Shown here: positions 36,530 to 50,200 of the stretch, one piece after another
Numbering within the stretch: the first letter of the stretch is position 1
Layout of the letters: the number at the start of each line of letters is the position of its first letter
NCBI RefSeq assembly: GCF_009389715.1
Contig: NC_052394.1
Span: 21,702,899 to 21,766,898 of the forward strand
Source of the DNA: Phoenix dactylifera
Lineage: Eukaryota; Streptophyta; Magnoliopsida; Arecales; Arecaceae
DNA: 64,000 bases
Direction of reading: 5' to 3'
Notes under the pieces: generated by a model
Told to the model about the DNA's origin: nothing
The model's database searches: none
The model's input: only the letters and a program-made list of their open reading frames with translations
Position numbers and translations under genes: made by a program

Positions 36530-39500
36530 ATGGGGTGGTTCCCCTGCTCCGGAAAGGCCACCAAAAAGACCAGAAGGAAGGATCAGATTGCTCCCCCCTC
36601 AGGTACTTCGAATCGCTGCCGTTGGTTTAGGGTTTTCTTGTTCTGTCTCCAGTTGGGTTTTCTTTGGTCTTTCATCTGAGTTCCCGATTCGAGCTGAAAG
36701 ATTGGATTTTTTTGGACGGAGTTATGCAATCTGATGATTTGTCTGTGTTTTCTTGAAAAAGAAAGTTGAATTGTTGAATGCAATTTTGGCTATCGGATCC
36801 TGGTTTGGTGTTGAAAAGGGTGTTTCCATCCTATTCTCTCGACATGGTTCTCTTCGAGTATATCTGTATCGGCTTGGAAGAAGGTATTTGATGGGGCTTG
36901 GGAGGAAAAAAATGTTGTAATCGTCCAAAAGAATCACCTTTGGATTTTTTGTTGAAAGAAAGATCCTTTTTGAGGGGAGATACGGTATTCTGTTTTTAAT
37001 CATCATGTTTGATGAGGGCATTGTATTTGATATTCGATAGATGATTTTTGGCGTAGTTTCCTTTTGGGTCTTAACTGATGGGGCACCGTAAGTTTCCAAT
37101 GATTTGATTGTGGATTAATTTCAATTTTTTTGATGAACATTATACCCAGGTGGCCAAATTATTGTAGCGCAAGTCAACAAATAAGTTTTGTTTCATGTTT
37201 GACCACTCACTTGAATGATGGGAATTAGAGCTTAATGTCATGAGAGCTAAACTAATTATACTTAAACGGTTTCTCCATAGTGTTTTTTTTTTCATTAATT
37301 ATGTGTTTATTTTGGGAGAGTACATAATGTGTTGTTGTCGGGTGAATGTATTGAAAATTTGACATTGGAAGCTTATATTATTTCTATTTATAGAGAGATG
37401 TAGTTCTTGAGCTTTTTTATTCGATGCTGTTGCTCCAATCCTTCTTTGGGGCCTTATGCTTTAGAACTTGTGAAACAGCGATGTTCTTTTCTATCATATA
37501 GAGTGTAGAGAGCATCGCATACTTCTCTGGCATTTATCGCTGCTTGCGTTTCTTTTTCCTTTTCCATTACATGCTTGTTGTGGAGATGGTTTTGATTGCC
37601 AGTTAACAGAGAACTCAAAGCCAAATTCTGCATCCAATATGAAGAAAAAGAGTTCATTAAATGGAAAGAAGAAAATGTCGGACAACGGTTCTGAGCATAT
37701 TGCTGCCCAGACCTTCGCATTTCGTGAATTGGCTGCCGCAACCAGAAATTTCAGAGCTGATTGCCTTTTGGGGGAGGGAGGGTTTGGTCGAGTTTATAAA
37801 GGAAGGTTGGAGAATGTAAACCAGGTCAGTTTTGTGCTATACTTGCTTTATTTATTTTATTATCCTTGCATTGGACTATGATAAACTTTCAGCCTAGTCT
37901 TGAATTACAAGGTGATTTAGAACTTAAGAATAATTATAAGATTTCAATTTTGAACTTCTCATTTTTTGTAATTTTGAGATGTTTGCCCATCCTTTCTCAT
38001 GATGCATTAATTATAATTATAGCCAATGGTGAAACCGACTTTAGCAATATATATAGCATTGTCTTGCATCAAAAATATATGTAGCATTGTCCTTAAGTAT
38101 TTGTGAATATAGCATTATTGTGCTTTACATGTATAGTAAATGTTTTTCAAAAAAAAAAAATCATAATGAAAAGAGGTCTGATGATATACTTTTTCTTGTT
38201 ACATGTGTTGGGCTTCTGACACTCATGGATCAATATTATTGTCTTGGACAGATTGTGGCTATAAAGCAGCTTGATCATAATGGATTGCAAGGAAACAGGG
38301 AGTTCCTTGTCGAAGTTTGATGTTGAGTCTACTTCACCACCCTAACCTTGTGAACTTGATTGGCTACTGTGCCGATGGTGATCAACGGCTTTTGGTTATG
38401 AATACATGTCATTAGGATCATTGGAAGACCATCTTCATGGTATATTACTCTGCAATAACTCATTGTTAAATTATTTTATCTGGCTTTTATAGCTCAAGTT
38501 GTTTCTTTGGGCATACTTGCTTGATCGCAATAGAGCATTTCTTCTTGGTTTCCAACAGATCTTACGTCAGACAAAAAGCGGCTAGACTGGAATACAAGGA
38601 TGAAAATAGCTGCTGGTGCAGCTAAAGGATTAGAATATTTGCATGATAAAGCCAGTCCTCCTGTCATATACCGTGATTTAAAATGCTCCAATATTTTGCT
38701 TGGAGAGGGATTTCATCCCAAGTTATCTGACTTTGGGCTGGCAAAGCTTGGCCCTGTTGGTGACAAGACTCATGTTTCAACCAGGGTGATGGGTACATAT
38801 GGATACTGTGCACCTGAGTATGCAATGACCGGACAACTAACATTGAAATCTGATGTTTATAGCTTTGGGGGTTGTTCTTTTAGAGATTATCACCGGACGG
38901 AAAGCTATTGACAACTCTAGAGCTGCCGGGGAGCAAAATCTAGTTGCTTGGGTAAGAGATTCTTGTCTTTTCGCTATCTAAATTTGTCACTGTTGCCAGT
39001 AATTAATTAAATCTCCTTTCATTATCCTGCATTTATGTTTTCTATGCTAAGATTTTCCTGTGTGACTCAATGATGGTCTGTAGAATCTTCAGAATCCATT
39101 GAACTGTATAACTCAAATTTGATATTGTCTTCTGACTTGACCATCGGGAAGTTGCACCAAAATTTGCATCGAATTTTGCTACTAGCTTTTATTGCAAAGA
39201 AAAATGATACTTGCACTCATGTTTGTAAGATCTCTCTCCCCCTTCTCTCGCTCCCTCCCTCGTGATTTTGTAGGCAGACCAGATATCTGTTGTTAGCGCT
39301 TGCTTTAGCATTCAATATTAAATACAATTCTCTTATGTCTGTCGATTTTAGCGTTCAATATTATTTCATGATTTTGTTGAGAACAACAGGATCTCAGATT
39401 TCAAACATTTTAGCTTTCTTCTATCCATGAAAAGAAAAATCGTGCGAGGTACTCTTTGGTTCTTATATCACTATGGTTTGCTGTAACCACTTTTAGCTAT

Positions 39501-40206
39501 TTTCAGCCTAGTAGGACCCCCCCCCAACAAAAGAACAAAAAAAAATTTTAAAAAAAATAAAATAAAAAACTTATTTGGTTTGAGTTATGGATTGGATATT
39601 TGGATTTGAAGCATAGCATCTGGTATAATTGTTGGCGGTCCAAGTGGAATGGAAGCTTGAGCAGCTATATTAAAACATATTTCAAGCAATTTTGTTTTCA
39701 CAGTTACTGTTCACGTCTCTTTTTATTCTTTTTGATTATTCTTCATGGTTTGTTTCTGTACGGAGAAAATCCTTAGTCTATTCTTTCATTGTTGTTGCGG
39801 AAGCTTGTTCCTTGCTTTGGCGCTTTTCTGTGGGATCCATGTGAATGTCCTCATATTTCGTTGCAGGCACGACCTCTGTTCAAAGACAGGAGAAAATTTA
39901 TGCAAATGGCCTGACCCCCAGCTTCAGGGCCATTACCCGGTGAGGGGCTTGTACCAAGCACTCGCTGTTGCTGCAATGTGTGTTCAGGAGCAACCTACCT
40001 TGAGGCCCCTTATTGCTGATGTGGTTACAGCTCTCACTTACCTGGCTTCCCAGCATTACGATCCTGAAACCGAATCCATTCAGAATATTTCTCGTTTGAC
40101 AGCACCAGGCACTCCTCCTCGAACAAGAAGAGACAATGGGAAGAAACAAGTGGCGTATCTCAAAAAAGCCAGTTCAGATGGTCAAAGTAAACTCGCCAAA
40201 TACTAG
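36530..40206 (+). CDS. CDL1/PBL7-like cytoplasmic kinase with four frame breaks
   Basis: Receptor-like cytoplasmic kinase VII. Arabidopsis CDL1/PBL7 is a plasma-membrane kinase of brassinosteroid and immune signalling. Exons: 36530-36602, 37610-37824, 38252-38439, 38559-38951, 39867-40206. MGWFPCSG fits myristoylation at Gly2 and acylation of Cys6. Kinase motifs present: [78 protein letters not shown]. Intact length would be about 402 aa (CDL1 378). Four single-base shifts relative to the family occur: one T short at 38316-38318, one T short at 38396-38397, one G extra in 38867-38871 and one C extra at 39910-39911. All fall in short runs, and splice sites are intact. Assembly errors or a very young pseudogene would both explain this. 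Confidence 0.85.
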
Positions 40207-40703
40207 CTAATGGTGATTGCTCAATAGATTTCCAGCTCCACCAACTTAGATGGCATCTCTTGATGCTAAAATCTGCGAGGTGGTTTCATGATCCAGAAGG
40301 ATAAGGTATCTTCTTGTTGGCTGGCTATTTTGCACCAGGTTTATTCAAATTTTGCTTGATGATAACTGGTGCAGCATGAACCATTCATACTAAAGTTGTT
40401 CAGAGGAGCGACGTTCTTTTGTTGCGGCACATGTGAGTTTTGGTCTCTGTATTTAGATGTGTTTGTTAGTGTTTGGTGCTATCAATATAATCTCTTGTAT
40501 GGTTTCAGATAGAAGTGCTGTTCATCGGAACAACAGACAGAAGTTTTATTATCAAGACATGTCATGAATCTGCTTCTAGAATTTGAAATAGATGTAGAAT
40601 CTTGGAAATATGATGCCAGCATAAGTAGAATTAATTGCAGTGCCTTTTTCATCTTCTTTTGATCCAGCTTTTGGATTTATAAACCCTGTGATACCTAGCT
40701 GTT

Positions 40704-41012
40704 AGTTGTTTTTGTCGAAGTGTTTACAAACAGTGTTAGAGTTGCTTTTTGCGACCTACAGGCAGCTACTTCTTCCGGTCCGACTCTATGGCCTCCGAAA
40801 GCTGGTGGTCATACCTAAATGGTCCCATGCATCTTCTGGCCCTAAATTCGTGTCTGGATTTATATTGTTTTCGTCGAAGTGTTTATGAGTGTTGCTTTTT
40901 GAGAACTACAGGCAGCTAGCTAGTGCTCCTGTTCTAATTCATGGGCTAGTCATGGCCTCTGGAGCTGGCGGTCATGCCAAAATGGTCCCATGAATCCCCT
41001 GGCCTGAAAAGC
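40704..41012. repeat. 159-bp tandem duplication downstream of the kinase
   Basis: Two diverged units share TCGTCGAAGTGTTTA-, AACTACAGGCAGCTA-, TATGGCCTC..AGCTGG- and AATGGTCCCATG-like blocks. TCGAAGTG starts at 40715 and 40874, a 159-bp period. Confidence 0.8.
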
Positions 41013-44000
41013 CATGGCTGCACTGAAGTGTATTGTGTCGATAATGTTTAAAATTACCTCACTTTCCACTCCAGGAAGAAGAAAATGCTAGTAATAAAGA
41101 TAAAGAAAAAATTCCATAGATTGCGTGCGAAGTAATAAACTTCTAAAAAAGAATGCAAGAGCTCGAAACAAAGGTGCCACCCTCCGTTTTGTTCCAGAGA
41201 TCTGGATTCTGATTCCATGTTCAAGAAAATTTTAGGAGTTGGGAAAGTCCACCCTCCGTTTTGTCACCTACTTCGTATGTTATAGGCCTCATCCTACCGG
41301 AAAGAGAATAGAAGAAATGATGAGCTTGAGATTATATTTCACATGAACGATAGCAACCCATCAGCCCAATCTGGGTCCCCTCAAATTTTTCTACAGGCAA
41401 ATTAGATGGCTTGTTCTCGAGACCAACTTTTTTTTATTATCTTTTTCTGTGATAACAGGAGAAAACTGCATCAATGATCGGGGCAAACAATGACGAACCA
41501 ACATCATCGTACACTTTGAGTGGCTGCATGTGATGAATGCTTTAGAAGAAGAAGATAAACAGGTATCCTTTTGGCACTGCATTCTCGAGCCTGTCCAAAT
41601 GCATGCATCCAAATATACGAATCATCCTCTCTCTTTTTTGCTGGAAAAATCATCCTTTTTTTAGAAACGAAACCATGCGAGATGGCCGAGCTTGTACGGG
41701 TCACTGTGGGCCTCCGCTGTCGTCTACCAAGCACAGTGTGCTTGTCCTGTTCGTTTCGTCGGTGCTGCGACCACCGCCAGCTTATCAGCTTTGGTTTGGA
41801 GTAGGTCGTTTTGGATAAGAACACATTGTACTCGCCAGGACCTGGACAGCTTGCATTTGATGCGAGCCAGTTCAGAAATCCCCATCTTTTCCATCTTAAT
41901 TATTTTGTAAAGATATTTCTGACAGAGGTAGAGGATTTTTTTTTAATTATTTTCTGTACTTTAAGTTAAATAATTGCATCAACTAAAATTATGTTGAGGT
42001 TCTATTTGGTTGCAGAATAAATTATCCTAGAACAGAGGTAGATGAGATATAAATTAGGATATGAATGAAGAAATTCTATATCTTAATTCCAATTTAAAAG
42101 AATGTTTTGCTTTAATACAAAACACGCAGGTTGGTACAAGTGTCTGTTTTGCTTTGATATAAGAGAGTTGGTACGGTTTGATGGAAGGGAACTAGCTTAA
42201 AACCCACCCTTATCTAGTATTCGGCAGAGGCTCATCCTGTCATAGCGTTTATTTTTTCAGAAAGACGAGCGAATAAAGAGTTCTGAAATTCCAACTAGTG
42301 CTCTGATGCTGACTTCTTAAAATTTAAAGATAATAGGAATGATGCATTTTAGCGTGCAACAAAATGGGAACCTGAGAGGAACAAGCAAGATTTGATCAAA
42401 ACCTTTCAAGAAGAGGGAGTTTCAACTTAATGCATGATTTCTTTCCTTCACTCGATGCAGAAGCATGCATGACAAAGTTCAAGCTCTGGGAATTCAAGCC
42501 CGGAACTCCGCTTCCTAATAATAATACCGGAGTAGCATTACCAAACTCAATAAGCTCCATCAATGAGATGCTGTAACAAAAGAAATAGTATGTCATCTCT
42601 CTCTCTGCTACCATCTAGTATCTAGGCAGAACTTATGACCATAAAAACTATAATATTCTCTTTCTTGATCTTTCCGACATCTATAACCTTGTTCGCCAAA
42701 TAAAAATCTATATAGCTCTAGGGCCTCGGTTGTCACATCGCACCTGCAGCCGATCGACCTGACCGATCAAATCAATGAAATCATCATCACCTACCAGCAG
42801 CAGGCCTGCTCAAGCTCTCATTTTATTTCAGCCGACGATTTTCGTAACGCAAGGGACGCGACAGCTGAAAGTCTGAAAACGACTACATCTGGCATGAATT
42901 GGAAGGCAATGAAATGAAAAGCAGCTAATAACCAACATTACTGTGATCAATTTCCATCTGATTTTTAAATATCTATATATGTATATCAGAAATTAAATAA
43001 TCAAACGATGACTCAACAATCATCAATCAATCATAAAGGGATCAAATTATTTATGAATCCATCCATGGAACCTGAAATGAATCAGACCATTGAAATGATA
43101 TTGGCTGAAAGTAATCATCAAGGAACAAACTCTCAAAAAAAAAAAAGAAAATATTAATTATAAAAAAATAAACTATAAAGAATAAGTTGTTTCTAGCAAT
43201 AACTATTCTTTCTTCTCATCATAAGAGCGTTAGGCACTAGATATAGCGATCCTTTCCTAGGATTCCAAGATTTAAAACCAAGGGAAGGATCTTCCAACTA
43301 TTAATAGATGCAGTTCCAATTCTATCCAAAGAGCAGAGGTTCAATCTACTCTTACGTGGACCTCACGTAGCCTGCGAAATGAAGATTCAACCCACTTCTG
43401 TATGGATGTTGAGGAACCGATATATTGGATATTCAACCTGCTCGTATATGGAAGCTGAGAGACCCATAGAGTTAAGGGAAACCTGCTCATATGTGAAATT
43501 CAAGCGACTTATAAAGTTGGCAGTGAATATCCTTCTAGCATTGAAGAAAGCAGCTGGAACCTCGTCCACAAGCAAAGGAATCAATTAACTCCTACGTATG
43601 TTGCATCATAATCATTATTATTCAAATTTAATTATTCGCTCTATCATTCTATGTCTTTTGTGTTTTGTTTTTAATATCAATAACTTGAGGCATGAAAAGA
43701 ACCTAAACATCTCTAATTTATTTAAGCCACAATTGATCATGAAAAGAAGTCATAACAAGCTCTCCTTGAAATGAAACATTCAGATTCAGATGGAAGGAAC
43801 AGAACCTGCTTAGCGAGATGGAGGGTTGAGAAGTTGGTCGATAATGCAAGTGTTCACTTATTATATAAGGAGCTAAGCACACAGTTGTCCATTCATATTT
43901 TTCCATATTTCATTTTTTCCTTATATCTACTCTTATTGTGATGATTAATCAAACAATGAATGTCAAATTAAATGATGTTCTTTGACAGATTAAAATAAAC

Positions 44001-44017
44001 TGCAAAACCTACAAAGG
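41013..44017. other. Convergent intergenic region
   Basis: This 3-kb AT-rich spacer separates the kinase (+) from the TBC gene (-). 43330-43510 holds a loose repeat of about 60 bp (TTCAACCTGCTCNTATATGG-like). I see no exon with coding character. Confidence 0.55.
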
Positions 44018-44073
44018 CCTCTCTCTCTCTCTCCCTCCCTCCCTCCCTCCCTCCCTCCCTCTCTCTCTCTCTA
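44018..44073. repeat. Compound (CT)n(CCCT)n(CT)n microsatellite
   Basis: A (CT)n block, then about seven CCCT units, then (CT)n. It lies about 145 bp past the TBC stop codon, probably in its 3' untranslated region, where it would read as a GA-rich tract. Confidence 0.95.
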
Positions 44074-44215
44074 TACGAGATTGATACAACAGAAAAGGGT
44101 AACATATTTGCAGCCACCATCCTGTACCCTCACAGGACGGTCAACATGGTTATGAGCATGGTATATGCAATACCAGGATGGCTGATTTTGCTCTCCTCTC
44201 CTCCATCAAAACTTT

Positions 44216-47200
44216 CTATTTATCCAGCTCTTGGTGTCCATTCATATCTCTGTTGGGTGTCTGCAAGTTCTGCTCCCCATCATCAGAAGGTTTGCCATCA
44301 TGGATGACTCACAGTTGCTTGGTTTGCCCTGGTGTACAGTAAACTGTCATCAACGTTCAGTAAATCTCAAATCAAAAGCAGCATAAGCTGAGAACAATAG
44401 AAGCGCCAGAGGAGAAATTATGAGATCATCTTCTAATGTGAAGAAACTGCCAGGACTTCCAAGAAATAATCACTTCTTAAGAAACAATAGGTTGCAAATC
44501 AGAGGATTTCTAAGCTAAGTTTCGCATCTATTCAGTCAGAATAGCTAAGGAACCTTAAAAGCACAAATTCACCCTGAACATCATGTTTTATGCTTCCTTT
44601 AACAACCTATGGTCTAAAGAAAATCCCTTATTGGGTTGTAAAGCCTTAAAGCTGGCCAATGAAGATATTCTATGAGTTTCAAATCCCAATATCTATCTGT
44701 ATCATCTGACAACTTTTTCACACATTCCATGACATACTTCAATATCATTCTTAATCTGTATATTTTGGAAGAATTGTATACTTATAATGGGCGAGCATGC
44801 TGGCAAAAGGAGAATAGGTATGGTAATGGTGCCAGGAAGTATAGCAACTCATACGACATGAACAATTTGAGCATACCAAAAATTTTAAAAAATTAAAATT
44901 AAAATAAAAGGTCATTAAACTATTTCTACATGATTCCAGAAGCACGACAAATAAACTTGTTTGGCTATTTGCACATGATGTGTTGTAAAAAGTGTAATGG
45001 AAGCCATGCGGGCCGATGCATGAAAAAAACAAGCAGTGAAGATAGTCCCATGTGACCCATGCACGAAACAAACAAGTTGTGAAGATAGTCCTCTCCCTTT
45101 TGACTGCCCTTACTATTGCTCTGGAAGCATCAAATAGTTGGCCCATGACTTGTAGATTTGCAGCTCCAAAGTTAAATTGCACCACCTTTAAAGAAAGACC
45201 ATGTTGCATGAAATATTCTAGCAGAGTTATCAAGCAGATGAATCCAAAAACATTTGTCCAAAAATCAGGGAAGGGGTCCACCTTGGAATCTAAAATATTT
45301 GAAAATATGAGGACCAAAAGAAGGAATCTTGTCCATACAAGAAAGTCCAATATCTTTATTTCAAGAACTAATGAAGGAACTAGATCAGGTTAATGGCAAG
45401 TGATGGAGCACTGGATCAGCTTAAATGGCAGAGTTGAATGGAACATTGAGAAGTAATTGCCTGATGATGTTGAACAAGTCAAATTGACCTCGCATAGTCA
45501 TAAAATACTAATTTACTCCCACAAAGGGGAAAAACCCAATACCTTTTATAAGCTAGCTAGTGTGAGTGAAAAGCTGAAAATTATTTAAAGATAGATGGCA
45601 GAGTGGTATTAGATAGGTGCCTGTAGTATTCCTTTCTGGATCACCCTAACAAAAAAATAAAATTTGTATTTAAAGCTTTCTTAATCAACCATGATTCTTC
45701 AAAGAGACAAATACTATAATATTTTTATTATTTTAAATAAAGTGCATATAGAAAAGAAAAGGATATGTGATTTTGGCATATAAACCACTATAGTCCTGCT
45801 ATAGAAAGACCCCTCACTTCTGCAAATTAAAGATACACCGCCTAAAGATCAAGCTACATATAAAAATACCCTAACCATTGACTGACAACTGCCACGCTAC
45901 CACCCCTTGTTCATTGTCAAGTAGGGGTCCCCAGTGGCTATGGTTGGATGTCCTGGACAAGCAAACTGCTTGGTGCATGACATCCAAGAAATCTTGGGAT
46001 TGAAGAAGGGAGGAAAATGAAAAGTCTAAAGGCAAAATGATCATGCAAAAGTTTGACAAACAGTAGATTTCTGTCGGAGAGGAACATTCACAAAATATTC
46101 CACGTTTATGATAGAATAGTAAAGCATGGCTTTTTGTAAATCGCCAGAATTTCTACTAGAGGATAGAAAAAATTCAGAAAGGGAATAGCTGATTCAAAAC
46201 ACTGCAGCTCCATGGGGGTTTTAAGCAAATTTCCATAAAGAGCTAACTGAAATCTAGAATGCTTTTAGCTTGCATTAGTCCCAAGATTTATCACCAAATA
46301 ACATCAGAAGCTCTGCATAAGCCAGGCTGAAATGATGCCAATTTGAGTCAATTATGGGATCGTCAAAGATTAAAGACCTCATAGCAGAGGCAACTAAAGA
46401 TTGAGACTGCTAAATGAAAGATCTGGAGAACGTGATGTCCTTGAAAGCTGTGCAATGTGCATGGACATGGATAATATAATTGAGGATCAATTGAACATTC
46501 TATTGTTGTCAATTTTACTTCAATTTTTAAGTTCTGCAGTAGCTAGATTCTCAAAAATACAAACCTATATGAATTTTAATTTATGAATAAAGAGAATTCC
46601 AGGAATCTGAGAGTTTCATGGTTAAGAATTAATTTTTGTGGGCCTTCCAATTTCAAAGCTTAACTATATTAGACCTTGAAAGATATGCCCATGTAGTCCA
46701 TCTGTACTACCAGTATATCCTTCTCTTAGCTACCCAACAAGCAAAATAATATTACTGCTGCCAGTCTGTGAACAACCTAATTAGATAAGGAGGCATCTAG
46801 GTTTTGCAGCAATCTGAAATCTAATAGGCAAATTGTACAGCATACCTTATTCCTATCACGCCAGCCAAGTGCAAATGGTCTAGACAGCAAGCTTATTTTT
46901 TTGGTTGGGATGTCCTGAGTTGAGTCTTGATTTGTCCGTGCAAGTGAATTGTCTGCAGTTGGTGTTCTACAAAACAACAACATAAGAGGAGGAAAACTCA
47001 TGCATTTTGTATCTATAGCAATCAATTAAGAGAGAGAATGCAGTGCAAAGACATCTGTGTATACAATCTAGATAGGTATCCTTCTTATATGCAGAAGTAA
47101 ATGCCTGAGAAAAGAAGTGACGTGATTAAATTGGTCATGACTTTAGGTTTGGATAAGATATTCTCAATGTATGACAAATACTTAACAGGAGAAAAACTTT

Positions 47201-50200
47201 TTCTCCTGGCACTCCACTAACAAAAAAAGGGACCAAAGCCAGTATTAAACAATCAACTTGATGAGAAATGGTTCCAAATCCTGGGAGACGTCTAATGGAA
47301 CGCCAAGACGGGGTACAGTCCCAAGTGTCAGGATGGGACAGTCCCACCATCATCCCTACATCCTGATCGGAGCGTCCTGGGATATCCCCCATCCCAAGTG
47401 TTGGGACAGGGTGGATGGTTGCGTGTCTCATTTTATGGAAAAATGAGGGCAACCCCCATCTCACAGGATTTAAAACCTTGGATGAGATACCTTGGAGAAG
47501 GAATTGAAGGTTGTTGCGCTTTAAGCTGGCTAGACTGGTATTGCAAGGTAGCCTCCAACATTGTTTCTGCCATGATTGCTCTCTTCTCCATTTGTGCAAG
47601 TGAAGTAATGGCTTCTTCATATTTTTCCTGCATATATCTGGTAGTTGGATAAATATGTACAACAAACAAAAATGCAACAAAAAGATGAATTTGTCTAGCT
47701 TATCTGGTTTGCATAAGTAATTTTTTACTTACAAGGACCAGATTAAGTCCCTCTCTAACATTCTAAGAGATAGAGGCTAAACAAGTTCCAGTACTATGGC
47801 AATACATATTGGAAAAGTGATAACTCTCAGAATGCATAAAATAGAAATTGAATAATTGCAACTGCTCTGCGAATAACAAAGAGTGCATTTTTCACAGTTC
47901 TGAAAATATTATTGTTCTCATAGAGTTTGCGGAAATGCTACAAGTACTAGGCATCATAGCTGCTTATAATACTTCAGAATCCTAGTTGATGAAACTTAAC
48001 ACAGTGCAAACCAAAAACCATAATTTGGTTTGGCAGACCACTTTGACAGGAAATTATCAACATATTCAGCTGACAATTTTTTAGCTCGCTATTTCCCAGA
48101 AATGTAATCCTCATGAGAGACAGCTCAAAGAATCTCTGTTAACATCCAGATTTTCTCACCAGTGCAGAATTTAGTTGCCAGAATTGAGAGTGGGTGCATG
48201 AGTGGGAATGCGTGTGTGCGGGGAAGAGATATTTTAAACATCAGGTGAAGGAAGCACTAAGAAGTAGGTGCATACTTAGAGTAGGTGCAACTCAGTTCCT
48301 AGGAGTTTCCAAAGTGGATACGTACCTAGATAGAAATTTCCTACTGCCAAGATCTGTTAGATATTCCAAAGGATGACATTATTACTATCCGTGGAAATGG
48401 ACTTATATGACACGTTAGTTCCTTCCATATATACCACGATTGCCTTGACTCCTGCTATGGGAGGTCTTTTGTTGAAGTGTCAAAATGCAATAAGTTAAAT
48501 AGTCAACAGATGCATGTAAGACTAGGAAAAAGAATTGCTAAGCAGTGTTCAAAAAGTAGAGGCATAAGGTGAGGCATTTACACTCTAAATGAGGTCAGAT
48601 GAGCCTCAAGATGTTACATGTAAGTCCCATTAACTTTCCAAAAGTTTAGACTTATAAAACAATGTAAAACAAACTAGGTCTAGGATGCGAGTTGACCATG
48701 ATCATCAAAATTCAGATAATGTATCAGTACCTTATCGGTTTGGTAAGGTACGGTACACCTCTATGCCGAAATAGCTCTCTTATTCATTTTCTCAATTTTT
48801 ATCTCAGTACGCCTCAGTATGGACCGGTATGGACCTCGGTACAGACCAGTATGGATCTTGGTACGAACCTCAGTATGGCTCAGTACGGTCGGTATGCCTC
48901 GGTATGGGATGGTACAGAGCTTGTACCAATTTGAATGTGTGTTCTCATACCGGTTTTCCTCCCTGGTACGGTTATAGTACACCCATACCGAGCGGTACGA
49001 AGCGGTATGACAGACCTTAGTATTGATCAAACACACTGTATATGGGCATGATGGTTAGTATATAAATATCTTACCCAAATAGGTTTGGAACTTGAGCAAT
49101 GATCATCAACAATTCAATATAGATCAACACACCGGATATTGATAGCTAGTGTATAAAGAACTTGAGCTCATTGACAAATAGCTGGTTAAGATATAATAAA
49201 CAGATATAAATCAAATCTTGCATGCTCCCATAAAAGGTGCAACAATGGCACATAGTGTGCACCTTAGTTAGCCTCTTAACATCAGGCCTATGCATTATTA
49301 ATCCTCACAGTTGAACCTTGAGGCATTATGTCCTAGAGCATCACCTTCAGATGGGAAGATAGGAGGGTCTCAATGAGTCTTTTCACACAATAGTGTCTGG
49401 TTTTCTTGGTAATTTGCACCAATGCAGCTTTGCGTAAGAGCAAGCAAAAAGAAAGAACAAACCGATGCTGAAGGGATATTCCATGGAAAAAGAAGGCAAG
49501 TCTACAGGTGCTTTGCCACCTTTCTAATAACCCAGTTTCATGGCTCCACTAATCTATGGATTAATCCTAACCAAAATCAACTTTCCCCCTTTTACAATAA
49601 TTTGTCAGAAAATACTGTCCTAGACTCCTAGTCATTTCCATTCAAAGATACCTGCAAACAGCAAAGAAAGTTTTGAAGGCCTTACACACACCTCTCCATA
49701 AGTCTAATCTAGTAATTGAACCAATGTCTAAGTTTAAGAAAGCAAAATAAAAAAAAATATTACTGGAAGTAGACATTCAACAAAAATGCATAACAAAGAC
49801 AGGAAAGAACCTCGAGCACATGAGCAGCATATCGCTGAGCACCAGCATCTTGCTCAGCGAATATGCGGGCATCCTCTGTCACCTTCTGTTCTTGTTCCAC
49901 TCGCATCAAGACCTTTTAGTTATCCACCTGTATCAGCTTCCATGCTAAAGCAATCTAAGGTACCTACCGAATATGTGGGTACAGCACAGATAAGAAATGT
50001 AGACAGCAAAAATAAACCAGAGCATGGAAACACCTGAAGCATGGCATGCTCTTGTTCCTGCTTGTCGGATAAAGCCTGTCGTAACTCGGATACCTCTTGC
50101 TCTAATTGTTCAACCTATCAGATGAGATGATAAGAAGAATAGGCATTTGGGGAAAATTAAGGAGTCACATTTACCAAAGACAATGGACACAAACTTCTTC

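Noticed and set aside
42000-42250. Possible MITE starting near TTCTATTTGGTTGCAG
   Set aside because: No matching inverted end or target duplication could be found.
43324-43530. Loose repeat of about 60 bp considered as a CRISPR-like array
   Set aside because: The units are diverged, have no constant repeat/spacer structure, and sit in a plant nuclear genome.
47135-47680. 181-codon minus frame
   Set aside because: It overlaps TBC exon 16 in another frame; the exon in the conserved frame explains the locus.
48692-49036. Frames rich in Tyr, Gly and Thr
   Set aside because: They share the short-period repeat cause of the 51.9 kb block.
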